Shown here piece after piece: positions 19,100 to 31,337 of a stretch of DNA of 49,112 nt. This DNA comes from Zygnema cylindricum (lineage: Eukaryota; Streptophyta; Zygnematophyceae; Zygnematales; Zygnemataceae). The position numbers and the translations under genes are program-made. Within the stretch, counting starts at the first letter, position 1; every line of letters begins with the position of its first letter. The notes beneath the pieces are model-generated. The model saw nothing but the letters and a program-made list of their open reading frames with translations, was not told the DNA's origin and searched no databases. The stretch is from assembly GCA_037447655.1 (NCBI GenBank), contig JBBHKE010001578.1, forward strand, positions 351,295 through 400,406, in the 5' to 3' direction.

Positions 19100-20806
19100 T
19101 TACAATCGCATGAGAAGTTTGACGTCGTCCATATTCATTTTTCTCGCAGAACGTTTATCAAATGGACAATTTGCGAGTTCTCGTTTTCGTTCTTGAAGCT
19201 CCAAAATCCTTTCTTCAATACTTCTCGCGACGGCAAACCTGATAACCTCCACTGGACGAGTCTGTATTTCGCAACTCCCGCCCACTTATAAAGATGTAAA
19301 TAGTTTCTTCTTTCATTTTGTACCATCGACTAAAGAAAGCAAAGAAAAAAAGCGGAAAAAAAACAAATAAACATGTCCGATTTTGCGAGTTTCCCAGAGC
19401 CATCCCACTTATGAGGAAGTAGATAATACTTTCTTTCGTTTACCATCGACTAGAAAAAAAAAAAACGTCTGATTCTGTGAAGTGATGAATTAAATCCAGA
19501 AAGAAAAAAGCAAAAGAAAACATGATCGAACACAGTCTAACCCGAAAACCTTACCAAACCCTGAAAAAGTATATTATAGTTCTAAAGTGTGGAAGTGAGG
19601 ACATAACGTACTTTTTTAGTCATTTTACTTAACTAAACAGCAAATTACACGAGCCAAACAATTTTAAACTCAAATTTGCGCGAGAAGTTTCAGCCACTTT
19701 TTCCAAAATAATCGGTTTATCGTATTACGATTCAAACAAAAGGCTATTTTCAACGACAAAATAGCAAAAGAAAAAGAAAGGGAAAACAAGCCCTACCTGA
19801 CAAGTCCAAGGACAACAAAAACGAAAAAAAGAAAAGGAAAAAAAAAAAAAGCGTATCATACTTGACCAAGTCTAAACGGCAAAAATCCAGAAAAATATGA
19901 ACAGCACAAAAAAAAAAAAAAAAAGTAACACATCTTGTATCTGGCAAAGTCTTTCATGCAGAGTTTACAAACGATGGAAAAAAAACAAAAAAAAAAATAA
20001 TAAACCATACCTGACCGAGTCTATGAACACGGTCCATAGCTTGTTCTTCAACGGCCGGATTCCACCACGGATCCAAAATGTAAACCCTTGAGGCAGCGGT
20101 TAAATTGACTCCAACTCCTGGTTAAAAATACAAAATGATGATCATGTTGGAGAGAGTTCAACATTTCTGAGAATTCAACATTTTTGAGAGTCCTATGTTT
20201 TGTTTTGTTTTGTTTTCCTCCCTCCCTCTTTTCCTCCCTCCTCTCATACCACAAATACAGTGGATTTAAACCACTTACCAGCTGCTCTAAGACTGACAAG
20301 AAACACCATTGGACTGTCAGATCCTCTCAATTTGAACAAATTCATCGCGTTCTCTCTCTTTTCGGCCGTCATACTTCCGTCCAATCGAATGCACCGGATT
20401 CCCGCGTTTTCTAGAGGCTTTTGTACCATATTTAGCATGGATGTGAATTGCGAAAAGACAACAGATTTGACCGTGGGATCCTCTCGTTGAAGGTCCAAAA
20501 GTGATGCCAATAATGCCTTCACCTGTTTTAAGAAAAATTCCAAGAACAAGGACTAAATATATGAATGTACAAACATTTTATAGAGACTCTAAAAACCCCT
20601 AAAAATCCAATACTAAAATAACCTAGAAAATCCTAAAAAAACAAGACTAAAATATTCTAGAACAACCTACATGGATAACCCTGAAATAACCTAAAATACA
20701 ATTTATATATGCACATATATACACACATACATACATATATATACATATATATATATGCAAATATCTATGTGATTATATGTGTATATAAAAATGTGTAAAC
20801 ACATGC

Positions 20807-20838
<32 letters not shown>

Positions 20839-23800
20839 TTGTATATCTTTTATATATATGTGCATATATATGTATATATTTGTGAGCTCATTACTCATTA
20901 TTATAACTAATACAGAACTCAAACTAGAATTCCTGTGGTGTACTGATGCATTTATTATACAAACTCATATCAAATAAAAATCGCCATATCGACACCCTAA
21001 TTTAATTCAATTCAGTTTATTTATTAATTTATCTTAATTTGATTTAATTCAATTTAAGAGAGCAAAAGGTTCCCAGATTTGTCCAAAGAATACAGTCCAG
21101 CTACAAACCCTCAATCAATAAAAAAAAAACACAGAAAACTTAACAAAAGAGGAAGACCAGAAACTTAACTAAAGAGGAAGACGAAAAACTTAACTAAAGA
21201 GGAAGACCAAAAAGTTAACTAAAAGGAAGACCAAAAACTTAATTAAAGAGGAAGGCGAAAAAGTTAACTAAAAGGAAGACGAAAAACTTAACTAAAGAGG
21301 AAGACAAAAAACTTAACTAAAAAGAAAGACGAAAAACTCACCTTCGAACTCGGTAAAACTTTACCATCTCCATCCAAAGTAGTATCTACCTCCTCAATCG
21401 GCGTCTCAATTAAGTCGCTCGTTTTCACCGGAGCTCGACAGAGAGGACAAATTTGTTTTCCTTTCGATAATACGAGATAAATACACCGTTTACAAAAAAT
21501 ATGTGCACACCGAGTGATTACTGCGAGACTCACATTAGACAAACAAATAGGACAATCGTCCTCTCCTCCTGTCTGTAAAAGAGAGAGGAGTTTCTCCAAA
21601 AGCTCGGGACTTGCGGTATTCGACGGTTGATCTTGACTAGGCACAAGAACAAGAAAATCCATTGTTAGTTTTCCTTCCTCTCTCTCCCTCTCTCCCTCAA
21701 TCCCTCTCTTCCTCTCGTCCTCTCCCCCTCCCCTCTCCCCCCTCTATTTTTTAAAACTATTTTTAAAACTCGTAAACCTCATAAACCACAAAAATAAAAA
21801 TAAAAAATCACAAAAAACAAAAAAAGAAGAAAAAGTGACATGGGCTACTCAGCTTTAAACATTCCCTTCTCTCTTCTCTCATGTAAGAAATAATTTACTA
21901 ACAAATTACCTTTCAACACTTCTCCAAATTTTCGACAAGGACAGAGAGCCGAATGATCGCAGATTTGCCGAAGTCGAAGAATAACCTCCAAAACTGACGA
22001 ATAATTTTGTGAAAGAGTACCGTTTTCGACAAATTTACTAATTAAACGTTGCCCCTCAAGTTCCCATTGGTTATACAAATCTTTTTCTTCATCAGAAAAG
22101 TCGACGAGTTGTACAGTCACCTTTTTGGGAGGTAATTCGACTAACATTTTGCCGTCAACTTGCATATCTTTTGTTCTTCGAAGGGCAATTGCCGACATAA
22201 GAGCCTGAAAAAAACAACTTGGGTCCTTTACAAGGTTGTTTTTATGGGTTTTATGGTTTTTATAGTTTCTAGCGTTCTTTTTTAAGTTTTTTTACGGTTC
22301 AAGGGTTTTTTGGACATGGGCATTGGAAACGTAAATCCTTCAAAAGGTAAAAAATGGGTACAAATGTAAAAGCGATGCAGACTAAGCCTTGAAAAACTTG
22401 AAGTCAAGACTAAAAAGTCTCAAAAGATTGTTATTTGGTAAAATTGGCAAGTTTTTCACTCACTTCCTAGCCCGGGAAAGAAACATTAAAGGATATAAAG
22501 AAGTGCTTGCCGTTTATAATGTGGATATTTGTTGACAAGTTTAAAACCATATGAACATTGTTGATACAGACTGGTGTTGTCGCAATTCCCCAAAATCAAG
22601 TGCGATCAAAATAAAAAATTTCAAATTCACCAATGAAAACTTTTAGATGAACTTAATTCTTAAATAAGATGGCCATGATTGCAATATTGATGGGACAAAT
22701 TGACTGGATTTTGGTTGTAAATCACTAGAATGGTGATCGATTGTAGCAAAAGTTGCAACATAAAAGTAAGTTGAAACTACTCCTCTATAGCAACGGTGTT
22801 AATCTTCCACCTTTCACTTTTTTGGTTTGTATATGCAAGTTCGTAACTTCGTTATCAGTGGCAATTTCCGCAGTATATTTACACGTATTTATATGCGTTT
22901 ATATTTATTTACATGTGCTTAAAAGTTTGTAGTAGTGCTACCAGTGGCAATTTACACTAGTATTCGTAAAATTTGGCTGAATTAGGTGCACTCCACACTT
23001 ATTTTTTGCCCCAAAACCCATTAGCACAAGGCATTGAACAAAAACAACAGCAAGAAAAAAATTACCCGAAGTGAAGTAACTCCTTCTGGATTCCTCATTT
23101 TCAATGGACGTTGAATAGTTCTCGTCCAAAAACTTTTCTCGTTCAACGGTTGGATGCCCAAAAAAGCGACAAGACTGTATAAATCGGAGACCTTATTTTG
23201 AATAGGTGTTCCTGTCACAACCCATCTCCTTTCTCCTTTTAAAGCAATTGCTGCTTTTGTAGTTTTGCTTATTGAATTCTTTATACTATGACCTTCGTCT
23301 AATATGATTCTTAACCAGGAAACTTGTTGCAAAGGAGCTGAATCTTTTGCCTCCGATCCTTCACTGGAAAGTACATTGTATGTGGTCAAAACTAAATCCA
23401 TTTGCGAAAGAAAATTAGCATCTTTGATTCGATCACCACCGTGATAAATATACATTGAAATATCCGACTGTAGTACGTGTTCTTTGATCTGATTGGTCCA
23501 ATTTGAAAGAACAGATAATGGGCAAACGACTAAAGTTGCTCGAGGTCCGTCAGACGAAGGTGGCTCAAGTGGGGTTTCTTCTTGCGAAGAATTTTCGGTT
23601 ATTGGAAACACCCCTTTTTTTTTCGACTTTGAGTTGCTCGCTGTTTTTTGTCTTTTTGTCCCATTTGTCGTTTTCTCTACATGCATAGTTTCGACGATCT
23701 TCGGAAGTAAAGCTCCAGGTTTATTTGTCACGATCAATGATAACAAACAAAGTGTTTTTCCAAGACCCTGCAAAGATTATCCACACTATATAATGTCCAC

Positions 23801-26800
23801 ACTGTAACGCCAAAGTCGAAGACACAATAACCATACCCGGAGGTTAAATCTAAGTCCTACAAAAAGTTGCATTAACATCAATACAAAATCAAATTTCAGA
23901 TCAAAGTCAAAACTGAAGTCAAAACTGAAGTGAAAAATGAAGTGAAATTTAAAGCCCAAATCGAAAAAAGTCAAAGGTGGTCAAACAACCTACCATATCA
24001 TCGGCAAAAATCCCACCTCGTACCGGCATCGGTCTGTTATTTGTAGAATAGTTTGTCAAAACATTTGTATACATTGTTTCAGAAGCAATCGTTCGAGCCT
24101 GTTTCATTTCCCAGAATGGAGGTAATTTCAACGAGTTTTCTCTCACAACAAGCCATGCGAGAGCCTCTTTCTGATGTTCAAATAGTTGTGATTTGATAGA
24201 GTCTCCGGGTTCCATTTTTTTCCCTTTTCCCTTTTCTTCATCCAATGTTTCAAACATATTAAGGATGTCCTCTTCTTCCTCTTTTTCTGTCGACCTTCGT
24301 TGACTCAATTTTGTCCCTTCTTGGAAAGAAAAATCGAATATCGATTCTTCGTTACTGGAAAGTGTCATACCGCCTATTTGAAGCCTCCGTTTAATCGTCT
24401 CCATAGTGTTCGATTCAGGAAATGAATAGATGTAAACGGAACACGGCATCTAGCATAGAAACACAAACAGAAAAACAGAGACGATTTTTTAACCGTTTTT
24501 ACAGTTTTTAATCGCTTTTACAGTTTTTTAGCGTTTTTACGGTTTTTTTCAGGGTCTTAAGGGTGTATATTTTTTGGTTTGATGTATTGTCAATACGTTG
24601 ACACAAAGTTGTGCAGCTGTACATGAGAGAAGGGAGAGAGAGAGCAAGGGAGAAGTAAAGCGGAGGGAGCAAGGAGGGAGAGAGAGAAAGAGAGGGACAG
24701 AGAGAAAGAGAGGGACAGAGAGAAAGAGAGTGAGAGGGGGGAAGGAGAGAGAGAGAGAAAGAGTGAGAGAGAGGGACGGGGAGAGGGAGAGAGAGGTAGG
24801 AGAGCGAGAGAGAGAGGGAGAGAAACCTTGTAAACATTTTTGGATCCTCGATAGACAACTCCTTCTAGTTTCACGACTCCACGATCCACGAGAGGCGCCA
24901 GGTGGCACGCTCTGGACCGCTCGATGTGCCCCACTTGCTCTCCCTTCATGTTCAAAACCCTAATCGCATTGGAATCGTACGGATTCTCGGGCTCTCGAAC
25001 TAGACAAACCATCTATAATCGAAAAAGATGAGAAACAAAAAGACGAGAAACAAAAAGAGCGAGAATAAAAAGAGTGGGAATAAAAAGAAAATGGTGAGAA
25101 ATAAGGAGAAAAGAGTAAAGAAACAACAGTAACTTCAAAGGAAGAAATCCAGATAGGACAGAATGAAAAGAAATGGAAAAAGAAAGGGAAAGGAAACAAG
25201 AAGGAAAAAGTAAGAAGTTAAAGAACATGGACCACGACACCAACGGTAAGCCCTCTCTCCTCTCTCTAAGCCTCTCCCCCACCCTCCCATCCTCCCCCCT
25301 CTCTCCCCCCACTCCCTCCCTCCCCCTCTCCCTTCCTTTCCCTCTCCCTTCCTCTCCCTCTCCCTCTCCCTCCCTCCCTCCCTACTCTCGCTCCTCTCTC
25401 TCAGACGTAAGCTGCTGACCAAATACTCACAGGATTGGACACCAGAAATAGTGTGGAATATATTGAGTTTCACAAAACAACAATTTTCTGTCTCAAAAGA
25501 AGGAGAAAAGATATCATGTTGGTTTTGAGAAAAAATAGTGCAGAACTATCTCGCAAATATGATGGAAAAGGTACAATTGCAATAGGTAAAAGTAAAGACA
25601 AGAAGAATTAAAGGTTGATAAACAAAAAAGGAGAAAGTCAAAAAGTAAAAAAAAGACGGCGATCACCGAATAAGGATATATCGAATTTAACAAAAACTGC
25701 TATAATTTCAATGAAAGTGTAGTCTTTAGAGTGCAACAAAGTTCTCAAATACATAATTCGTGTAGATTAGACCAAAAAATTAAGTACATTTTTCCACTCA
25801 GATATCCTAAACCGAAAATAAAAATAGGTGCCCATTTAGAAATGTGCAAATGACTTAGTCAAGATCACCGTAATATATAAACATATACATATAACATACA
25901 TATAAGGAAGCAGACAAATATTAGTAAAGATAGCAGTTAAACATAAATATAGATATAGATATTATATTATATAAATATTGTGTATATTACTGTATGAAAA
26001 GCCTAGAGAAGTAATAATCACGAGTATTTTAGAGTGCTGCATATGAATTAGTGTGGATTGGCATTCTCAGAATCTGGAAACAAACATCGGCAGGAAATGG
26101 GATGGAGACTCCAACCGTAAAACTTCTCTGTAATGAATGACTGGGATCACAGATGTTGCCACGAGAGAGGAGAAAAGGGAGAGAGAGAGAGGGAGAGGGA
26201 GGGAGAGGGAGAGGGAGAGGAGAGGGGGAAAGACAGGGAGCGCAAGAGGGAGACGAAAAGGAAGGGGGGGGGGAGAGGGGGAGGGAGAGGGAGAGGGAGG
26301 GGAGAGGGAGAGGGAGAGGGAGGGGAGAGGGAGAGGGAGAGGGAGGGGGAGAGGGAGAGGGAGAGGGAGAGGGACAGGGAGGGGGAAAGGGAGGGAAGAG
26401 GGAGGGGGAGAGGGAGAGGGAGAGGGAGAGGAAGAGGAAGAGGGAGAGGAAGAGGAGGAAAGCGAGAGGGAGAGGGAGAGGGAGGGGGAGAGGGAGAGGG
26501 AGAGGGAGAGGGAGTGGGAGAGGGGGAGGGGGAGGGGTAGGGAGAAGGAGAGGTCCTAGTCTGTATACTTTTTAGTAAGAGGGAAACGGAGAGGGAAGAG
26601 GGGGAAAGGGAGAGGGAGAGGGGGAGGGAGGGAGAATGGGAGAGGGGGGAGAAGGTGGGGTGGAGGGAAAATGGGAGAGAGCGAGAGAGAGTAGAAAAGA
26701 GAGAGGGGAAGAGGGTTAACCCTAGAAACATGAAAACCCGAAATCTGTAAAAAAAAAAAAAAAAAAAAACATGAAATATTTAAAATATATATTCATTTGA

Positions 26801-27171
26801 TAAAAAAAAACACAAAAATACATGCAAAGAAAAAAGCATAAAAACCAATAATTTTTAAACAAAAAAAAAAAAAAAAAACTATCAAGGAAAGTAGATGTCA
26901 CCTCTCCGTCGCTCACAGTTCCGTGATAATATTGCAATCCGACGATATTTACTCCAACAAAACCGATACAAATCGTCGAATCGTCGATATCGTCAGTATC
27001 GCCTCCCTGCTCAAGTGTAAACCCTAAAGTTGAAAGTTGAGAACTCGGAATAACGGAGGAGCTACCACTCGCCCTCTCTCTTTCTCTCTCCCTCTCCCCC
27101 CAATAATTTGTAGCCAGACTATTTTTCTCTCTTCCTTTTTCCATTTCGTCAAACTTTCTTTTTGGCGCCAT
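19100..27171 (-). CDS. HLTF/RAD5-like SNF2 helicase with HIRAN and RING domains
   Basis: HLTF/Rad5 proteins are nuclear ATP-dependent fork remodellers and E3 ligases that polyubiquitinate PCNA. Nine minus-strand exons: 27171-26902, 25012-24827, 24449-23994, 23767-23066, 22204-about 21903, 21636-21342, 20522-20279, 20117-20011, 19261-19100 (stop TAA). Exons 1-2 encode the HIRAN domain ([26 protein letters not shown]). The SNF2 motifs follow: ADDMGLGKT across the exon 3/4 junction, LDEGH (DEGH box), TGTPIQN, ALRRTKD. The RING ([18 protein letters not shown]) sits inside the helicase as in the family. Exons 7-9 give [36 protein letters not shown] (motif VI) and the conserved C-end. The exon 5/6 junction needs a GTTAGT donor (total 907 aa) or a later acceptor (882 aa). 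Either length suits plant homologues. Confidence 0.93.
20700..20885. repeat. (TA)n/ATATATGT microsatellite
   Basis: TA-rich alternating sequence with TATATATGTATATA units in the HLTF-like intron between exons 6 and 7. Confidence 0.85.
21130..21341 (-). repeat. 24-bp minisatellite abutting a splice donor
   Basis: About eight units, on the coding strand roughly GTTAAGTTTTTCGTCTTCCT, start exactly at the donor of HLTF-like exon 6. The real donor reads GTGAGTTTTTCGTC and the units read GTTAAGTTTTTCGTC, so each unit repeats a donor-like word. The array fills the first 200 bp of the intron. Confidence 0.8.
24615..24824. repeat. GA-rich tract in HLTF-like intron 2
   Basis: Plus-strand GAGAGAGGGAGAGAAAGAG low complexity. 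It is a pyrimidine tract on the coding strand and begins immediately after the exon 2 donor at 24826. Its long frames are not genes. Confidence 0.85.
25230..25405. repeat. CT-rich tract in HLTF-like intron 1
   Basis: CTCTCCCTCCCTCC low complexity on the plus strand. The following 25405-26150 is AT-rich intron with no recognised element. Confidence 0.8.
26160..26720. repeat. 560-bp homopurine GGGAGA tract
   Basis: The plus strand is almost pure purine, built on GGGAGAGGGAGAGG with many GGG and GGGG runs. It lies in intron 1 of the HLTF-like gene, about 180 bp downstream of exon 1, and is homopyrimidine on the coding strand. Frames of up to 194 codons on both strands are artefacts of the repeat. 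Confidence 0.92.
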
Positions 27172-27183
27172 CGTTTTTACTTT

Positions 27184-27192
27184 TTAGGGTTT
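27184..27192. promoter_or_regulatory. telo-box in the leader of the HLTF-like gene
   Basis: TTAGGGTTT on the plus strand (AAACCCTAA on the coding strand) lies 13 bases upstream of the ATG at 27171. It matches the plant telo-box also seen near the two other gene starts in this window. Confidence 0.45.
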
Positions 27193-27239
27193 GCGTTGCA
27201 ACGTGTGATATCCAACCATAGCCTTTGTAAGGTTTGGTT

Positions 27240-27527
27240 TTGTGTATTGGTAGGCTCCTACCGATAATCTATCTTTGTGTACGATATATCGACATAGAAA
27301 CGATTTCAATGTTTCATCGATATGTTCCGATACATAAACAAATCAATATCGCGATCTGATCATTATTTTTCAGGTTTTTTAGGGTCTTTATGACTTTATT
27401 CCTACGCATTCCTGATCTTTTCACAGTGTGTCAAAAATTTGCGACGCGTGTATCGCTCACTGGCGACACATTGCGATTGAATGCGACCAAATTTCAGAAG
27501 TTAGCTTTGCTTCGTGAGAATTTAATT
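27240..27527. other. D-family fragment and unassigned upstream sequence
   Basis: 27245-27355 carries ACCGATAATC, CGATATATCG and ATATCGCGATCTG words like the hAT-like D elements, without clear ends. The rest to 27527 is unassigned. No gene is seen. Confidence 0.4.
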
Positions 27528-27677
27528 TAGGCCTGTTCTCCATTAGGCGCTCCCAGTAAACATGCGAAGACGTCTATTTCTGGTGTCTACTGGCATGGCG
27601 TTCCATTATGTCGTGCCAGTAAACATCGTTTCTCAATTATGATTGGCGCCACGTATGCTAGTTTTCAGATTCTTTAA
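27527..27677. mobile_element. partial copy of element G left end
   Basis: TTAGGCCTGTTCTCCATTAG, AGGCGCTCCCAGTAAACATG and GATTGGCGCCACGTA match the left 150 bp of the intact element G that starts at 27678. It is a truncated relative placed head to tail with it. Confidence 0.6.
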
Positions 27678-28480
27678 GGATAACCTTCCATCAGGCGTTC
27701 CCAATAATCGTACGAACACGTTTACTGGCAGTAATATTTGTAACACCCTTCCATCAGGTCGTGCCAGTGAATGAGGTGTTAGATTGCGATTGGTACCACG
27801 TAGGACCTGTTGAGCCGCCCGGGAATAATCATCATTTCCAAAAGGACAAAATCGCAGCTGCGTATGTGTACGGGCAGACGCCGATTAAAATATCTATGAG
27901 CGTCACGCTAATGTACAATCTGAACGTTCTTACGGTTGTTGTGGTATGAACGGCCACGAAAACCGTTGCAAAATTAAAGTTTGTACAAATGTCTAAGAAT
28001 GTACCATTTGAACGTGAATCGCTGTATCGCACATTTATGAAGGAGATGTCACAGGATGTCTTACAACCAAGTTTTTTTTGTTGTCGAACAGGCTGGCATA
28101 CAACCAAGATTTTTTTGTCATCGAACAGGCTGGCTTTGATGTCATACGGTACACTCCATTTGCCACATGTAAGTTTATTGCTTCACGTCTGTCGTGGATC
28201 GACTCTGACTTTACAAGTGGACCAAAACACGCGTCCAGTAATCACAAACTCTCCTCCTGAGGACAGTCGGAGGAGACTAGCTACGTACTGGAAACAAGAA
28301 GCGTTTGCGTCGAAAAATTGAAAATCGGACGGTGGTTTTTTTCTCCAAGAAGTTTGGAGAATCTCAACGAATTTTTAATAAACATCTTTTGTAAAAAAAA
28401 AAAAAAAACAGTACAGCCTAGTACGGAACGGTACTTTCTCCAGTAAACAACCCCACTTTTCGCCTGATGGAAGGTTACCC
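27678..28480. mobile_element. Harbinger/Tourist-like element G
   Basis: The 803-bp element has ends GGATAACCTTCCATCAGGCG on the left and the inverse CGCCTGATGGAAGGTTACCC on the right (19 of 20 match). TAA lies on both flanks (27675-27677 and 28481-28483). GG-starting ends with a TAA duplication are typical of PIF/Harbinger MITEs. Interior frames show no transposase. Confidence 0.8.
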
Positions 28481-28676
28481 TAAATCTAAAAATATTCTTC
28501 AAACTGAAAATCTGTACATAATATTTGTACGACTGGAGGTAGTTAATGATTCGTACGAAACTTTTGCGACCAAATTTTAATTTTGAAATTGAAAATCAAA
28601 ATTTTGAAACGGAATGGCAAAAAGGCGCGGCATACTTTGAAGGTCATGATGTCAGAAGGAGCGTGCGAGTTTATAT

Positions 28677-29241
28677 CATAGTTCAAAAGTAGGTGACCGT
28701 ACGCCCATACAATATGCCTATTGTACGGAAAACATACAATATGCCCTTAAGACCCATATTGTATTGGCCGCAAAATGAAATAAAATAGGAACAGGGTTGA
28801 GTTGCACATCGATTGTAAAGAATTAAACGTCATGTCTAAATTTTGAAAAACATTCGGACAAAAAAATATTTTTCCGTGAGTTTTGAGGTGTTTTTAATTT
28901 AAACCGTAAGATTTTGGACGATCGGACGGTCGCTGATCAAAGTAGCGATCTAAGAAGATCACATGAAAAGCCCATAACTCAACTTACGATTGGACTTACG
29001 TCAGCGTTTTTTTTTTTCCCGGGATTTTTTCCAGCGGAATGTCATCCTACGCCGTGTCAGTTCGCTAAAAAAAATCGTCCCGCGGCGTGCGCTGTACTAT
29101 GATGATACGTCATATTCGTACGTTCGTACAGGGGTGTGCACAACGCACACACATACAGTATGCAACATCTGCGCGAGATTTGTGCCAAGTTTTGTGCGCC
29201 TACCAAACGCCTACCATAAAAACGCCTACTTTTGAACTATG
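28677..29241. mobile_element. inverted-repeat element C1
   Basis: A perfect 17-bp terminal inverted repeat, CATAGTTCAAAAGTAGG and its complement, bounds 565 bp. Its left half (to about 28990) has an inverted copy at 34879-35202. Its right half is the left arm of a large fold-back structure. No coding capacity. Confidence 0.65.
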
Positions 29242-29603
29242 GTATATATGGGTCAACTTACATAAATCGTGGCAGAAGGCATATGGCGTGTACGACGTGT
29301 TCGTTTCTCATCGCTTGTTCGTGGTGGATATTTTTTTTACATCTGACGTGTACCAATGGTACGCGACCAGTGTGAATAAACCATATTTCAATAGTAGGTT
29401 TTTTTATGGTAGGCCTGGTAGGCGCACAAAACTCGCGCAAAGTAAGCATACTGTATGTGTGTGCGTCGTGCGCACTCCTGTACGAACGTCCGAATCTGAC
29501 GTAAGATCAAAGTACAGCGCACGCCGCCGGACGAAATTTTTTAGCAAACTGACAAGGCGTAGGATACATTCTGTGGGAAAAAAAACCGGGAAAAAAAAAA
29601 AAC
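29005..29603. repeat. fold-back structure with ~240-bp arms
   Basis: The arms 29005-29247 and about 29376-29603 are inverted copies at roughly 85% identity, separated by about 130 bp. Shared words include CCTACGCC, GGCGTGCGCTGTACT, ACGTTCGTACAGG and CACACACATACAGTATGC. The outer ends are CG plus poly-T and poly-A plus CG. All open frames here (up to 184 codons) fall within the arms and look spurious. Confidence 0.85.
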
Positions 29604-29722
29604 GTGGACGGGCAACCAAACAAAATTTCAACCGTGAATGAACCACGGAAAAAAAAAAGTAGATTACAGATCCAGCAAACCGGCCACAAACTAAAAACTG
29701 CCAAAGAAAGGAATACAGTTAA

Positions 29723-30386
29723 GGGCATGGTTACATCAGACGAAAAGTGAGGTTTAATACAGAATTTTGTACTTGCCCGTACCATGTCGTACTATATTTT
29801 CGTGAGTTTCTTGAAAACAATATTACAAAAAATAAGATAACGATTCTCTAAGTATCCGGGAGAAGACTTCGACCGTCCGATTACATTTTGGTCTTCATGT
29901 GCGAAGCAATCGCTCCATACGCCTCTGTATTGGTGAACCCACCTCGCGGAGGTGGGTTCACCAATACAGAACTAGTCAATTCGCTACACCTGGACAATAG
30001 ACAAGTGCGTCGATGAAAATTGAAAATTTCACAAGTCCCAAAGTCACCTGTCTTCGGACAAGGTGACTCTAAAATCTTTGCCGAAAAGAAATACGGTTTT
30101 TTCTTGAAAGTCAGCAGAGTGAAGGAGATCTTTGAGGTACATTGACGCGGTACACTTGTGAAGTACACGTACGAAATACGAATTACGGATTTCCATACGA
30201 AAATGGTTAGTTTTCAAATCTTTGACGATTTTAGAGATTTGATCGTCGACATAAGTGGAGCCACTCAAATCAGAACACGTATGTAAAAACTTATTTACAG
30301 ATGATACGCGATGTAACTGAGGCCTCTGTAATACATAAATTTTGTTGTCCGTACTATTACAGAGACCTCCTGGTGTAACCATGCCC
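29723..30386. mobile_element. Harbinger/Tourist-like element B1
   Basis: A 664-bp element with ends GGGCATGGTTACATCAG and the inverse CTGGTGTAACCATGCCC, and exact TAA duplications (29720-29722 and 30387-30389). It carries a perfect hairpin at 29924-29970. Its right half is shared with 36583-36934 and 46901-47252. Confidence 0.85.
29924..29970. repeat. perfect hairpin inside B1
   Basis: Two perfect 22-nt arms are separated by GCG. The left arm starts TCTGTATTGGTGAAC and the tip is ACCCACCTC-GCG-GAGGTGGGT. B2 has a comparable hairpin at the matching place. Confidence 0.9.
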
Positions 30387-30477
30387 TAAGGCAACATCCC
30401 AACATTGCATAAAATGTAATGAAACACTATATGTGGTTCTTTAGTTCACTACACCGCCTAATTGAGGTTCTCAAGTT

Positions 30478-31042
30478 CACTACACCGCCAATCGCTATTA
30501 GCGTAGTGTCGGCTAATTCCTTTCCGGTTTTTTTTAAATTCGCAAATAGCGTAGTTTATTCTATATTTTTCATTACTCTAATTAGGGCTATTTTCCAAGT
30601 ACCCTAAAAAATGAAAGTACGTTGTCTCTTAAATAGAGTGGTATACGGTCAGTGTTAGACCGTACATAAATGTACCTTTTTAAGTTAAAAAATACAGTAA
30701 ATTAGTTTTAGTAACCGTGGACGCATGAGAATGTGCGTTCTAAAAAGGGAAAAAAACCAGGTCGTAAAAAATCTCGTTCACACATATTCGTCTGACAGCC
30801 GCGTTTCGACTGTATGAACGTTCGATTTTTGTACGATTTGTCAGATTTTGTATGGTGACCTATATTAGTGTAAGCATTTTTGCAACTGACATTTTTTTTT
30901 CAAAGATCCAAATTACCATAATTAAACAATTAGTATGTATGTTGTTTTTCAAAATTTCCAAATTCCTAATTAGTGTAAATCACGGTAACTTTTCCTATAC
31001 GCTAAAAAAACTTATACGCTAATAGCGATTGGCGGTGTAGTG
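30478..31042. mobile_element. Tc1/mariner-like MITE E2
   Basis: Its 28-bp terminal inverted repeats are identical; they start CACTACACCGCCAATCGC and continue to TTAGCGTA. TA follows the right end and TT precedes the left. A 17-bp extra copy of the left-end sequence (TTCACTACACCGCC) sits 30 bp to the left. The interior has no coding capacity. Confidence 0.75.
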
Positions 31043-31193
31043 TACAAATTTCAGCCGTACAATCCCAAAAACAATCAGCTTGAGTATTTCCCAAAATTTT
31101 AAGCCCTATTATCTCTAAAACAAACAGCTTGAATATTTGTATTTATTTCAGAATGGTTAATTGTCACAAAAAATGTCGGAAGTATGATGTTCA

Positions 31194-31337
31194 AATGAGC
31201 AATATGTACAAACAAAACATCATGTGGCATTTGGTACTTGGTACCACACCTTACGATGTAAAAACAATGAGCAATATGTACAAACAAAACATCATGTGGC
31301 ATTTGGTACTTGGTATCACACCTTACAATGTAAAAAC
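31194..31337. repeat. 72-bp tandem duplication
   Basis: Two adjacent 72-bp copies, starting AATGAGCAATATGTACAAAC, differ at only about three positions. The period is a multiple of three, which keeps spurious frames open on both strands. From 31340 to 32570 I see only AT-rich sequence with no gene. Confidence 0.9.

Noticed and set aside
26133-26731. Long Arg/Glu/Gly and Pro/Ser/Leu frames
   Set aside because: They are translations of a homopurine tract within an HLTF-like intron.
29087-29641. 184-codon plus-strand frame
   Set aside because: It runs through both arms of a fold-back repeat, has no recognisable domain, and has similar-length frames opposite it.
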